Source of the DNA: Demequina sp. NBRC 110054
Lineage (GTDB): Bacteria > Actinomycetota > Actinomycetes > Actinomycetales > Demequinaceae
Direction: 5' to 3'
NCBI RefSeq assembly: GCF_002090115.1
Contig: NZ_BBRK01000004.1
Location: 1,364,001 to 1,428,000, forward strand
Length of the DNA: 64,000 nt
Program-made: the position numbers and the translations under genes
The notes under the pieces: model-generated
The model's database searches: none
Told to the model about the DNA's origin: nothing
The model's input: the letters and a program-made list of their open reading frames with translations, nothing else
Part shown: one piece after another, positions 16,324 to 26,782 of the stretch
How positions within the stretch are numbered: the stretch's first letter is position 1
How the letters are laid out: each line of letters opens with the position of its first letter

Positions 16324-17892
16324 GTGGAAGCTACGCACCACATGGCATGGGCCGTCGCCGCTGGTCGGCGCACCGCCGCCGCGCTCGCGCTCACGCTCGC
16401 GGCCTCCGTGCTCGCGGTCGTCAACTCGCCCCTCGCCGAGGCCTACCCAGGCGCCGACGACATCGCCGCCGCGCAGGCCGCCGCCGAGGACCAGGCCGCC
16501 ACCGTCGCCCAGCTCGACGCCGCGATCGCGCAGCTCGAGGGCGCCGCGCAGGAGGCCAACATCGCCGCCCTGAGCGCGGCCGAGGACTACAACGTCGCGC
16601 AGGAGGCCAACATCTCGGCCCAGCGCGACCTCTTCTCCGCCAACGCCCGCGCCGACGAGGCAGACGAGGCTCTCGACGAGGCCACGTCCGCGCTCGCCGC
16701 TGTCGCGCTCGCGGACTACCGCAACGGCGGCGACCTCGCCTCGTTCGAGGCGATCATGACCGCCGACGGCTTCGACGAGGTCATCACCCGGACCGAGTCG
16801 CTCGACCGCGCGTCGAGCCAGGTCGAGGCCGCGCTCCAGCAGGTCAAGGCTGCCGAGCTCGTCTCGGAGACGATGCGCGGTTTCGCCGAGGACGCCGCAG
16901 ACGTCGCCGTCGAGGCCGAGCAGGCCGCGCTCGACACCCTCGACGCCGCCCAGGAGGCGCAGGCGAACGCGAACGCCGCGGTCGACCAGGCCGCAGTCGT
17001 CCAGACCGAGGCCATCGCGAGGCTCGCGGAGCTCAACGACACGACCGTCGCGCTCGAGCAGCAGCGGCAGGACGGACTCGCCGCCGAGCGTGCCGCCGCC
17101 GAGGCAGCAGCCGCGCAGGCCGCAGCCCAGAAGCAGGCGGAGGCCCAGGCCGCCGCCGATGCTGCGGCCGCCAAGGAGGCCGAGGAGAAGGCCGCGGCGA
17201 AGAAGGCCGCCGAGGAGGCAGCCGCGAAGAACGAGTCGAGCAACTCGGGCTCGTCGAACTCCGGCTCCTCCAACTCGGGCTCGTCGAGCTCGTCCGACAA
17301 GGACTCGAGCTCCGGCTCCTCGAACTCGGGTTCGTCCAACTCCGGCTCCTCGAGCAGCGGGTCCAACTCCGGCTCGAGCTCCAGCTCCGACAAGGACGAC
17401 GACTCGAGCTCGGGTTCGTCGGGCTCCAGCTCGGGCAGCTCGTCGGGGTCGAGCTCGGGCTCCAGCTCGGGATCGTCCGGCTCCTCCGGCTCAAGCTCGT
17501 CGAACTCGTGGAAGTCCTCCGCCTCGCAGGGCCAGTCGGCCGCGAGCTATGCGATCAGCCTCACCGGCGCGACCTACCAGTACGGCGGCAGCGGCCCTGC
17601 GTATGACTGCTCGGGCCTGACCCAGGCCGCGTGGGGCTCCGTGGGCTACTACATCCCCCACAGCTCGCGCCTGCAGTACTCGTACACGACGCACGTGTCG
17701 TTCTCGCAGCTGCGCGTCGGAGACCTCATCTTCTGGGGCACCGGCCAGAACGCCTCGGCGATCTATCACGTGGCGATCTACATCGGCAACGGCAAGGTCA
17801 TGGAGGCCTCGAGCCCCGGCCACCTCGCGGGCACCCGCGTCTACAACAACTGGGCGGTGTCGGACATCATGCCGTACGCCGGCCGCGTCTAG
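16324..17892 (+). CDS. Secreted NlpC/P60 peptidoglycan endopeptidase (RipA-like)
   Basis: 522 residues. Signal peptide (LALTLAASVLAVVNSPLAEA), then a long Ala/Glu-rich coiled coil (about residues 40-300), a Ser/Gly/Asn linker with many SGSS repeats (about 300-400), and a C-terminal NlpC/P60 domain. Catalytic Cys is in YDCSGLTQAAW and His in YHVAIYIGNGKVMEA. Such proteins cleave peptide stems of peptidoglycan during daughter-cell separation, with the coiled coil as an inhibitory or docking part. GTG at 16324 is preferred because GAGGAG lies just before it, though the spacing is short; ATG at 16342 is possible. The Ser/Gly linker is highly repetitive DNA. Confidence 0.9.
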   Translation: MEATHHMAWAVAAGRRTAAALALTLAASVLAVVNSPLAEAYPGADDIAAAQAAAEDQAATVAQLDAAIAQLEGAAQEANIAALSAAEDYNVAQEANISAQRDLFSANARADEADEALDEATSALAAVALADYRNGGDLASFEAIMTADGFDEVITRTESLDRASSQVEAALQQVKAAELVSETMRGFAEDAADVAVEAEQAALDTLDAAQEAQANANAAVDQAAVVQTEAIARLAELNDTTVALEQQRQDGLAAERAAAEAAAAQAAAQKQAEAQAAADAAAAKEAEEKAAAKKAAEEAAAKNESSNSGSSNSGSSNSGSSSSSDKDSSSGSSNSGSSNSGSSSSGSNSGSSSSSDKDDDSSSGSSGSSSGSSSGSSSGSSSGSSGSSGSSSSNSWKSSASQGQSAASYAISLTGATYQYGGSGPAYDCSGLTQAAWGSVGYYIPHSSRLQYSYTTHVSFSQLRVGDLIFWGTGQNASAIYHVAIYIGNGKVMEASSPGHLAGTRVYNNWAVSDIMPYAGRV

Positions 17893-17938
17893 CCGAGCGC
17901 CTAGCCGAGCGCGCACGCCCCACGTTCGCGAGTGAGCC

Positions 17939-18043
17939 GTGCAGTTCTGCACGCACCTGTGACCCGTGTGCTTGGGGAGGCGGGTGCGAAACCCCTCCAG
18001 GCTCTCGCGCCTCGTCTGTCACAGCCGCGTGCAGAATTGCACG
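17939..18043. repeat. Family A inverted repeat, copy 1
   Basis: Left end 17939-17963 begins GTGCAGTTCTGCACGCACCT; right end 18018-18043 is its inverted complement with three mismatches. The ends themselves contain a small palindrome (GTGCAGTTCTGCAC). It sits between the NlpC/P60 gene and ppa. The middle differs from copies at 21984-22087 and 23041-23144. Confidence 0.85.
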
Positions 18044-18117
18044 CGATGCCCTCCCGCAACGCGGGCGGCTCGCGACGAGGGGGTGTTTCGGTGCCCGCTG
18101 TGGCTGCGCCGGACACG

Positions 18118-18151
18118 ACGAAGGCCCCCGGCGAGCGCCGAGGGCCTTCGT
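18118..18151 (-). terminator. Terminator hairpin downstream of ppa
   Basis: ACGAAGGCCC pairs with GGGCCTTCGT, and the inner CCGGCG also pairs. It lies 19 nt beyond the ppa stop on the minus strand and about 225 nt beyond the NlpC/P60 stop, so it may serve both strands. No T tract, as is common at high G+C. Confidence 0.75.
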
Positions 18152-18169
18152 GAAGCCTGAACCGAGGAG

Positions 18170-18694
18170 TCAGTGCTCCTGCGGCGGGAACAGCGGGTTC
18201 ATGTGCGCGAACGGCGTGCCGGCGGCGCGGTCGAAGGACTCCTGGATCTCCTCCTCGGCCTCGGAGCGGCCCACCCAGGTCGCGCCCTCGACCGACTTGC
18301 CGGGCTCGAGGTCCTTGTAGACCTCGAAGAAGTGCTGGACCTCGAGGCGGTGGAAGTCCGACACGTCGGTCAGCTCCTGGCGCCAGGTCTGGCGCTGGTC
18401 GCCCACGGGCACGCACAGCACCTTGTCGTCACCGCCGGCCTCGTCGCGCATGCGGAACATGCCGAGCGCGCGGCAGCGGATCTGGCAGCCGGGGAACGTC
18501 GGCTCCTCGAGCAGCACGAGCGCGTCGAGCGGGTCGCCGTCCTCGCCGAGCGTGCCGTCGATGAACCCGTAGTCGTCGGGGTAGCGGGTCGAGGTGAACA
18601 GCATCCGGTCCAGCTTGATGCGGCCCGTGTGGTGGTCCACCTCATACTTGTTGCGCGACCCCTTGGGGATCTCGATCGTGACGTCGAACTCCAT
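18170..18694 (-). CDS. ppa: Inorganic pyrophosphatase (family I)
   Basis: 174 residues from the ATG at 18694, chosen because AGGA lies 6 nt before it, while that sequence touches the alternative ATG at 18706. It hydrolyses pyrophosphate to phosphate, driving biosynthesis. Family I marks are clear: [13 protein letters not shown] near the N-terminus, the signature [19 protein letters not shown] with metal-binding Asps, and [20 protein letters not shown]. Length fits the family. It is divergent from dacB and has its own terminator. Confidence 0.97.
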   Translation of the reverse strand: MEFDVTIEIPKGSRNKYEVDHHTGRIKLDRMLFTSTRYPDDYGFIDGTLGEDGDPLDALVLLEEPTFPGCQIRCRALGMFRMRDEAGGDDKVLCVPVGDQRQTWRQELTDVSDFHRLEVQHFFEVYKDLEPGKSVEGATWVGRSEAEEEIQESFDRAAGTPFAHMNPLFPPQEH

Positions 18695-18786
18695 GACATT
18701 CCTCACGTGACGGGGACACGACCGGTGCAGGCCGCTGAGACAGATAACTGGATACTAGTGTGACGCATCGACACGGAGAGGCTGGG

Positions 18787-20244
18787 ATGGGAAAGAGAGT
18801 GGTGGCCGCGATCGCGGTTCCGGCCGTCCTGGCGCTCGGCTACGTCGGCGCGGACATCGCCGACGTCGTGCCCGGATTCCTCACGACCGAGCCCGAGCCG
18901 CTCATCGCCGCGCCGTTCCTCACGGCCTCGCCGGCCCCGTCGTCGTCCTCGGACGATGCGGTCCTCACCGGGGTCGGGGACGATGCGCCGGTTCCCTCGG
19001 CCGGGATCCTCCAGTCCTACGCCCAGGAGCTGCGCGACGACTCGCGCACCGGCACCTCGACGAATGTCTCGGTGGTCGACCTGCTGACGGGCGAGCAGCT
19101 CGTCGACCTCGACGCCGACGACCCCCAGGTGCCCGCGTCGACCACCAAGGTGCTCACCGCGGTGGCCGCGACGACGACGCTCGGCGAGGACTACCGCCTC
19201 AGCACGGACGTCGCGTGGGACGCGGACACGCGGACGCTCACGCTCATTGCGGGCGGCGACATCCTGCTCGCCGAGGGCTATGGGCACGCCGGCGACCTGA
19301 GCGAGTACACCGCCGAGGAGATCGCCGAGACGGGCGGGCCGTCGGTCGCCAACGGCTACGCGGGCCTCGCGGACCTGGCCGACGCCGTGGTCGACGCGCT
19401 CGGCACCGACCTGGGCAAGGTCACGGTCGCGGTCGACACCTCCGACTTCCCCGGCCCCGCGTACCCGCAAGCGTGGCCCGACTACGCACTTCAGTACGGC
19501 TACGCGGGCCGGGTCACGGGCCTCGCGATCGACGAGGGCCGCCTCACCGACTACGAGTACGCGCAGCGGTCCGACGACCCGGTCGGCGACACCGTCGACA
19601 CGCTCGCCTCGCTGCTGTCCGAGCGCGGCGTGAACGTGACCGACGTGCTCGAGGACCCTGACGCATCGTCCGCGTCCCTCACGAACGTCGTCGCGAGCGT
19701 CGAGTCCGCGCCGCTGTCCGACATCGTCACCTACCTCCTGCGCGACTCCGACAACACGGTCGCCGAGCAGGTGGGGCGCGTCCTCGCGCTCGAGACCGGG
19801 CGGCGCGCGACGCCGACCGGCGCGGCCGCGGCCGTCACCGAGGCGCTCGAGAACCTCGGCGTCGACACGACCGGGCTCGAGCTGTACGACGGCGCGGGCT
19901 TCTCCGACCGCAACCAGATCACGCCGAACCAGCTCGTCTCCGCGCTGCGGCTCGCCGCGCTCGCGGACGAGGGCGACACCGGGGTCTTCGACTGGCTGGC
20001 CGTCATGGGAGTCGAGGGGACCGTCGCCGCGCGCGCGGGCACCGACGAGGTCATCGGCCGCGGCTACGCGAAGACCGGATCGCTCACCGGGGTCACGGCG
20101 CTCACCGGGATCATCGAGACCGCTGACGGCCGCTGGCTCGTGTTCGCGACGCTGCTCGACGGCATGCCCCAGGGTCAGACCTATCCACGCGCGGCGATCG
20201 ACGAGTTCGTCGCGGCGCTGGCAGGATGTGGCTGTGAGGGATGA
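18787..20244 (+). CDS. dacB: D-alanyl-D-alanine carboxypeptidase/endopeptidase (PBP4/DacB)
   Basis: 485 residues. An N-terminal membrane helix or uncleaved signal (RVVAAIAVPAVLALGYVGAD) leads to a Ser/Pro linker and the catalytic domain. Penicillin-binding motifs are intact: SXXK in PASTTKVL, SXN in RDSDNTVAE and KTG in AKTGSLTGV. It should trim peptidoglycan peptides outside the membrane. ATG at 18787 has GGAGAGG upstream and GATACT as a likely -10 about 40 nt upstream. Two in-frame GACGATGC motifs (18951, 18977) lie in the linker, encoding DDA in both cases. tilS follows by 21 nt. Confidence 0.93.
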   Translation: MGKRVVAAIAVPAVLALGYVGADIADVVPGFLTTEPEPLIAAPFLTASPAPSSSSDDAVLTGVGDDAPVPSAGILQSYAQELRDDSRTGTSTNVSVVDLLTGEQLVDLDADDPQVPASTTKVLTAVAATTTLGEDYRLSTDVAWDADTRTLTLIAGGDILLAEGYGHAGDLSEYTAEEIAETGGPSVANGYAGLADLADAVVDALGTDLGKVTVAVDTSDFPGPAYPQAWPDYALQYGYAGRVTGLAIDEGRLTDYEYAQRSDDPVGDTVDTLASLLSERGVNVTDVLEDPDASSASLTNVVASVESAPLSDIVTYLLRDSDNTVAEQVGRVLALETGRRATPTGAAAAVTEALENLGVDTTGLELYDGAGFSDRNQITPNQLVSALRLAALADEGDTGVFDWLAVMGVEGTVAARAGTDEVIGRGYAKTGSLTGVTALTGIIETADGRWLVFATLLDGMPQGQTYPRAAIDEFVAALAGCGCEG

Positions 20245-20265
20245 CGTACTGAGGGTCGGCGTGCG

Positions 20266-21264
20266 ATGAGCGCGCCGCACCCCTCCGTCGCCGCCTGCCG
20301 CTCCGCGGTGAGGCAGGCCCTCGACGGCCTGTCGATCGGGACGCGCGTGTGGGTCGCCCTGTCGGGAGGCCCCGACTCGCTGGCCCTCGCCGCCGCCACG
20401 GCGTACGTGGGCCGCAAGGAGGGCTACCTCACGGGCGCGATCATCGTGGACCACGGCCTCCAGGAGGGCTCCGCCGAGGTCGCGAAGCACGCGGCCGAGC
20501 AGGCGAGGCTCGCGGGCATCTTCCACGTGTTCGTCGAGAAGGTGACCGTGGGGCGCGAGGGAGGGCTCGAGGCCGCCGCGCGCAAGGCCAGGTATGACGC
20601 GATCAACGCGCGCGTCGACGCCGAGGGCGGCCACGACCCGCAGATCCTCACCGGCCACACGATGGACGACCAGGCCGAGACGGTGCTGCTCGCGCTCGCT
20701 CGCGGCTCGGGCGCCCGCGCGCTGTCGGGCATCCCGCCCAGGCGTGGGCGCATCGCGCGACCGTTCCTGTCGGTGCGGCGCTCCGACACCGTGACCGCGT
20801 GCGCGGCCCAGGGCCTCGACCCGTGGCACGACCCGACCAACACCGATCCCGACGGCCCGCGCCGCTCCGCCCTCCGGGCCACCGTCATGCCCGCGCTGAC
20901 CGAGGTGCTCGGCCCGGGCGTCGTCTCGGGCCTCGCGCGCTCCGCGGCGCTGCTCCAGGCCGACGCCGACGAGCTCGACCGCCAGGCCCGCTCCGCGATG
21001 AGCACCTCCGCGTCGACCGTGCGCTCCGACGAGTGGCGCTGCGACATGCTCGCCGCGCTGCCCGACGCGATCCGCTCGCGCATGCTCAAGATGCTCGCCG
21101 AGGCCAAGGGCGCCGGCCCGCTCGCGACCGTGCACGTCAACGCGCTCGACGCACTGGTGACCCAGTACAAAGGTCAGGGCGCGGTCTCGTTGCCAGGTGG
21201 CTACGAGGCGCGGCGCGAGTATGGCAGGCTGGTCATCAGCCACCCCCTCGAGCGTCCGGCCTAG
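20266..21264 (+). CDS. tilS: tRNA(Ile)-lysidine synthetase
   Basis: 332 residues. It converts the wobble cytidine of tRNA-Ile(CAU) to lysidine using ATP and lysine, so that AUA codons are read as Ile. The PP-loop ALSGGPDSLALA (about 30-41), VDHGLQEGS, and the GHTMDDQAETVLLALARGSG block are diagnostic. The protein lacks the long C-terminal domain of E. coli TilS, as is usual for actinobacteria. Its position between dacB and hpt is the conserved order. Confidence 0.95.
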   Translation: MSAPHPSVAACRSAVRQALDGLSIGTRVWVALSGGPDSLALAAATAYVGRKEGYLTGAIIVDHGLQEGSAEVAKHAAEQARLAGIFHVFVEKVTVGREGGLEAAARKARYDAINARVDAEGGHDPQILTGHTMDDQAETVLLALARGSGARALSGIPPRRGRIARPFLSVRRSDTVTACAAQGLDPWHDPTNTDPDGPRRSALRATVMPALTEVLGPGVVSGLARSAALLQADADELDRQARSAMSTSASTVRSDEWRCDMLAALPDAIRSRMLKMLAEAKGAGPLATVHVNALDALVTQYKGQGAVSLPGGYEARREYGRLVISHPLERPA

Positions 21265-21279
21265 TCGGCGCTCACCGCG

Positions 21280-21329
21280 GGCCGCCCCCTGGCCCGCATC
21301 GCCACCGGGCCGCCCCTGGCCCGCATCGC
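21280..21329 (+). repeat. Two-copy direct repeat before hpt
   Basis: Two copies of a segment GGGCCGCCCC(C)TGGCCCGCATCGC lie side by side at about 21280-21303 and 21307-21329 between tilS and hpt. GCATCGC resembles a decayed form of the GCATCGTC motif. Confidence 0.6.
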
Positions 21330-21353
21330 AGGAACATCTCCGAGGAGCATCCC

Positions 21354-21911
21354 GTGGACCAGACGTTCGACATGGACGACTTCACCAAGATCATCGTCAG
21401 CGAGAACGACATCGGCCGGAAGCTCGACGAGATGTCCGCCGCGATCCGCCGCGACTACGAGGGCAAGGACCTGCTGCTGCTCGGCGTGCTCAAGGGCGCC
21501 GTCATGGTGATGGCCGACCTCGCGCGCCGCATGCCGCCGACGGTGCAGATGGACTGGATGGCGATCTCGTCGTACGGCTCGGGCACCAAGTCCTCCGGCG
21601 TCGTGCGCATCCTCAAGGACCTCGACACGGACCTCACCGGCAAGCACGTGCTGATCGTCGAGGACATCATCGACTCCGGGCTCACCCTGTCGTGGCTGCT
21701 GGGCAACCTCCAGTCGCGTGGCGCCGAGTCCGTCGAGGTCGCGACGCTGCTGCGCAAGCCCGACGCCGTCAAGGTCGACGTGCCGGTCAAGTACCTCGGC
21801 TTCGACATCCCGAACGACTTCGTCGTCGGCTACGGGCTGGACTTCGCGGAGAAGTACCGCACCCTGCCGTTCGTGGCGATCCTCAACCCGAGCGTGTACG
21901 GGGAGCAGTAG
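21354..21911 (+). CDS. hpt: Hypoxanthine phosphoribosyltransferase
   Basis: 185 residues from a GTG with GAGGAG about 6 nt before it. It salvages hypoxanthine and guanine with PRPP. The PRPP loop VLIVEDIIDSGLTLSW (about 102-117) and KYLGFDIPNDFVVGYGLDF near the C-terminus are typical. Part of the conserved tilS-hpt-ftsH order, here broken by the DUF559 gene and two repeats downstream. Confidence 0.96.
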   Translation: MDQTFDMDDFTKIIVSENDIGRKLDEMSAAIRRDYEGKDLLLLGVLKGAVMVMADLARRMPPTVQMDWMAISSYGSGTKSSGVVRILKDLDTDLTGKHVLIVEDIIDSGLTLSWLLGNLQSRGAESVEVATLLRKPDAVKVDVPVKYLGFDIPNDFVVGYGLDFAEKYRTLPFVAILNPSVYGEQ

Positions 21912-21983
21912 GAGGCCGCGCCCGGCGCGGAAGCATCCTGGACCTGGCTTCCGGGGTGCGAGTCTGCGTTTGCGCACGATCGC

Positions 21984-22087
21984 GTGCACTTCTGCACGCA
22001 CCTGTGACGCAAGCTGCTGGTGGTGCGGCAGTGCATGCACGTGGGCCACATAGTTCTCACGCTTCCCAGGTGCGTGCACAACTGTCC
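21984..22087. repeat. Family A inverted repeat, copy 2
   Basis: Left end 21984-22008 (GTGCACTTCTGCACGCACCT...) and right end 22065-22087 are imperfect inverted complements. The 29 bases after the left end (from GCAAGCTGCTGG to GCAGTGCATG) are identical to copy 3, so these two copies are recent relatives. It lies just upstream of the DUF559 gene, in the same orientation as copy 3 downstream. Confidence 0.85.
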
Positions 22088-22183
22088 GGTGCCGTCGTCG
22101 CCGATGTCCACAAGAGGCCGACAGGCAGCGCGAGTCCACAGCGGCAGGTGCCGCGGTGGTGGCCACGGTCGGCAGCGACGACC

Positions 22184-23032
22184 GTGTCGTCCGTGGATGT
22201 TCAGCGATGGATGCGGGACCGAGGCGGCGCTGCTCGTCTTTCGGAGCTGATGCGGGCAGGCGCGCGCCGGCGGGACCTGCAGATGCTTGTCGAGTCTGGC
22301 CGCGTGCTGCGCGCGTATCGAGGCTGCTACTCGTTGCCGGGTGCGACGAAGGAGGCAACGCTCGCGTGCTACTTCGATGGTGCGCTGACCTGCGTGACCG
22401 CGGCGACGGCAAGGGGGCTTCGGACCTTGGAGCAACCGCGCCGCATCCATCTTGAAGTCGGGATCGACCGGGGCGGGCACCACGGGGCATCTCCACCACA
22501 TCGCGAGGTGACGCTCCACCGTTCCCGTTCGGCACACGAGCCAGGGGCCGTCGTCGGTCCCGAGCGCGCGATCGACATCGCAGCGGGGTGCGTCACGCCT
22601 CTCGCGCAGCTGGTGATGCTCGACCACGCTCTCTCTGCGGGCATGATGCGCCTACGAGACGTGGCTTCCTTCACGCATACGCGAGCTGAGAGAAGGGCCT
22701 GGCTGCTGCGGCACGCCTCGCCGCTCTCAGGGTCCGTGTCAGAGACCTGTGCGCGTGTGGCGCTGACGGGTGCGGGACTCGAGGTGGTGTGCCAGCCGAG
22801 CATCGGCGGCCTTCAACGCGCAGACTTCCTCGTCGAGGGGCTCGTCTACGTGGAGATCGACGGCTATGCCCACCACTCCGACCGCTATCAGTTCGAGGTC
22901 GACCGTGCGCGCGACCGGACCCTCCTGGCACAGGGACGTCCGGTGCTCCGGTTCACCTATCGGGACGCGGTGATGGACCCCGACAGGCTGGTGGCCGACG
23001 TCCTCAAAGCGCTCGCGGCGGTTCGCAGCTAG
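22184..23032 (+). CDS. DUF559/AbiEi-like protein, putative nuclease-fold, inserted between hpt and ftsH
   Basis: About 282 residues; start uncertain (GTG 22184, GTG 22193 or ATG 22211). The N-terminal winged-helix-like part (VQRWMRDRGGAARLSELMRA, GRVLRAYRGCYSL) resembles AbiEi antitoxin-type domains. The C-terminus (QRADFLVEGLVYVEIDGYAHH, about 212-232, then RTLLAQGRPVLRFTYRDAV) has the D...E-x-D pattern of DUF559, a Vsr-like endonuclease fold. No toxin partner is adjacent. A+T content is somewhat higher and codon use less biased than in its neighbours, suggesting transfer. It is bracketed by family A repeats on both sides. Its function is unknown; a link to repeat mobility or defence is speculation. 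Confidence 0.75.
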   Translation: MSSVDVQRWMRDRGGAARLSELMRAGARRRDLQMLVESGRVLRAYRGCYSLPGATKEATLACYFDGALTCVTAATARGLRTLEQPRRIHLEVGIDRGGHHGASPPHREVTLHRSRSAHEPGAVVGPERAIDIAAGCVTPLAQLVMLDHALSAGMMRLRDVASFTHTRAERRAWLLRHASPLSGSVSETCARVALTGAGLEVVCQPSIGGLQRADFLVEGLVYVEIDGYAHHSDRYQFEVDRARDRTLLAQGRPVLRFTYRDAVMDPDRLVADVLKALAAVRS

Positions 23033-23040
23033 CGGCCTCC

Positions 23041-23144
23041 GTGCAGTTCTGCACGCGGCTGTGACGCAAGCTGCTGGTGGTGCGGCAGTGCATGTACTCG
23101 GGCCCCTCGAGTCTCTTCAATCACAGGTGCGTGCAGAACTGCAC
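23041..23144. repeat. Family A inverted repeat, copy 3
   Basis: Left end 23041-23065 and right end 23121-23144 are inverted complements with two mismatches. It starts 8 nt after the DUF559 stop. It shares its left half with copy 2. Half-copies of families C and B follow directly. Confidence 0.9.
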
Positions 23145-23151
23145 GGCAACC

Positions 23152-23189
23152 GCCGGGGTGTCGCAACTGAGATTGGTTCACACTGTCGG
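23152..23189. repeat. Family C right half-copy
   Basis: Contains GCCGGGGTGTCGCAACTGAG followed by ATTGGTTCACACTGTCGG, the right side of family C with the outer end best conserved. No left end is seen; family A copy 3 lies where it should be. Confidence 0.75.
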
Positions 23190-23224
23190 GAGAGCGTGAG
23201 GCGACGCGCTGGCGTGTCGCCCGC

Positions 23225-23244
23225 GAATCCGTGCGGAGTGCATG
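23225..23244. repeat. Family B right-end half-copy
   Basis: GAATCCGTGCGGAGTGCATG matches the right end of the family B copy at 43457-43478. The matching left end is absent, and an inner family B-like segment (GCGACGCGCTGGCGTGTCGC, 23201-23220) precedes it. Confidence 0.8.
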
Positions 23245-23320
23245 AGGGGGCGCGAGCGCGTCTGCCTGGGGCGAAACCGTCTCCACCATGTCCGGGCCCT
23301 CGCGTAGAGTCATAGGCACG

Positions 23321-25342
<2,022 letters not shown>

Positions 25343-25382
25343 TGCAGACGATGCGCCACGCCGTCATGGAGCAGCGCTAGCC

Positions 25383-25949
25383 ATGGCGGTCGACCAGCCT
25401 CGCATCGAGGCCGCGGTGAGGGAGATCCTCGCGGCGATCGGCGACGACCCCGACCGCGACGGGCTCCGCGAGACGCCCGCGCGGGTCGCGCGGGCGTATG
25501 AGGAGTTCTTCTCCGGGCTCGACCAGGACCCGGCCGAGGTGCTGTCCACGGTCTTCGAGCTCGGCCACGAGGAGATGATCCTCGTCAAGGACATCGAGCT
25601 GTACTCGATGTGCGAGCACCACCTGGTGCCGTTCCACGGCGTCGCGCACGTCGCGTACATCCCGGGCGTCGACGGCCGCATCACGGGGCTGTCGAAGCTC
25701 GCGCGGCTCGTCGAGCTCTACGCGCGCCGCCCGCAGGTCCAGGAGCGGCTGACCACGCAGGTCGCCGACGCGCTTGTCGACGAGCTCGGTGCGCGCGGCG
25801 TGATCGTCGTGGTCGAGGCCGAGCATCTGTGCATGTCGATGCGCGGCGTCCGCAAGCCCGGCTCGCGCACCGTGACCTCGGCCGTGCGGGGCATCATGCG
25901 CCACGCGGCCACGCGCGCGGAGGCGATGAGCCTCATCGCGGGCAGGTGA
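25383..25949 (+). CDS. folE: GTP cyclohydrolase I
   Basis: 188 residues from the ATG at 25383. First step of tetrahydrofolate synthesis: GTP to dihydroneopterin triphosphate. Motifs: [20 protein letters not shown], the zinc-binding [32 protein letters not shown], and [17 protein letters not shown] with the second zinc Cys. Length and order are normal. folP starts 7 nt after the stop, so the folate genes form one unit. Confidence 0.97.
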   Translation: MAVDQPRIEAAVREILAAIGDDPDRDGLRETPARVARAYEEFFSGLDQDPAEVLSTVFELGHEEMILVKDIELYSMCEHHLVPFHGVAHVAYIPGVDGRITGLSKLARLVELYARRPQVQERLTTQVADALVDELGARGVIVVVEAEHLCMSMRGVRKPGSRTVTSAVRGIMRHAATRAEAMSLIAGR

Positions 25950-25956
25950 GGTCGAC

Positions 25957-26778
25957 GTGAGCACGCTCGTCATGGGCATCCTCAACGTCACCCCCGACTC
26001 GTTCTCCGACGGCGGCCGCTGGGACACCGTCGACGCCGCGATCGCGCGCGGCCTCGAGCTGCGCGACCAGGGCGCGAGCATCGTCGACGTGGGCGGCGAG
26101 TCCACGCGCCCCGGCGCCGCCCGCATCGAGCCGGCCGAGGAGCAGGAGCGCGTCGTCCCCGTGATCCGTGCGCTCGCGGCCGAAGGCGTGACGCTCAGCA
26201 TCGACACGATGCACGCCTCCACCGCTCGCGCGGCGGTCGAGGCCGGCGCGGCGATCGTCAACGACGTCTCGGGAGGCCTCGCCGACCCGGACATGGCGAA
26301 GACCGCCGCGGACCTCGCGTGCGACTTCATCGCGATGCACTGGCGCGCGCACTCCGCGGAGATGGACAAGGCCGACCGCTACGAGGATGTCGTCGCCGAG
26401 GTCGGCCGCGAGCTCGAGGCGCGCGTCGACGCCCTGGTGGGGGCTGGCGTCGCGAGCGACCGCATCGTCCTGGACCCGGGCCTGGGCTTCGCGAAGGTGA
26501 CCGACTCGAACTGGCCGCTCATCGCCCGCTGGCGCGAGTGGGCGGGCGACCACCGCGTGCTCATCGGCGCGTCCCGCAAGCGGTTCCTGGGCGCCGCGAT
26601 CGCGAGCGGCGGGGGAGACGGGGCGGACCCGTCCAATCGCGAGGCGGCGACGACCGCGGTCACGACCGTCTGCGCGCTCGAGGGCGTGTGGGCCGTGCGC
26701 GTGCACGACGCCGCCGCGTCACGTGACGCGATCTCCGTGGTGTCTCGATTGACAACAGCCGGGTACAAGGCACGATGA
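25957..26778 (+). CDS. folP: Dihydropteroate synthase
   Basis: 273 residues from a GTG. It joins p-aminobenzoate to hydroxymethyldihydropterin pyrophosphate and is the sulfonamide target. Signature blocks: MGILNVTPDSFSDGG, IVDVGGESTRPGA, SIDTMHAS, IVNDVSGG, DRIVLDPGLGFAK, LIGASRKRFLG. It lies between folE and the folB-folK fusion (4-nt gap). Confidence 0.97.
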   Translation: MSTLVMGILNVTPDSFSDGGRWDTVDAAIARGLELRDQGASIVDVGGESTRPGAARIEPAEEQERVVPVIRALAAEGVTLSIDTMHASTARAAVEAGAAIVNDVSGGLADPDMAKTAADLACDFIAMHWRAHSAEMDKADRYEDVVAEVGRELEARVDALVGAGVASDRIVLDPGLGFAKVTDSNWPLIARWREWAGDHRVLIGASRKRFLGAAIASGGGDGADPSNREAATTAVTTVCALEGVWAVRVHDAAASRDAISVVSRLTTAGYKAR

Positions 26779-26782
26779 GGTT

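Noticed and set aside
18703..21243. 846-codon open frame on the minus strand across dacB and tilS
   Set aside because: It is antisense to two clear genes, is rich in Arg, Gly, His and Val as G+C-rich shadow frames are, and shows no family motif.
22184..23032. Type IV toxin-antitoxin system
   Set aside because: The N-terminus resembles AbiEi antitoxins, but there is no adjacent AbiEii-like nucleotidyltransferase toxin.
26460..26473. CCGCATCGTCCTGG in folP as a motif copy
   Set aside because: It encodes the family-conserved DRIVLDPG; selection on the protein is a sufficient explanation.
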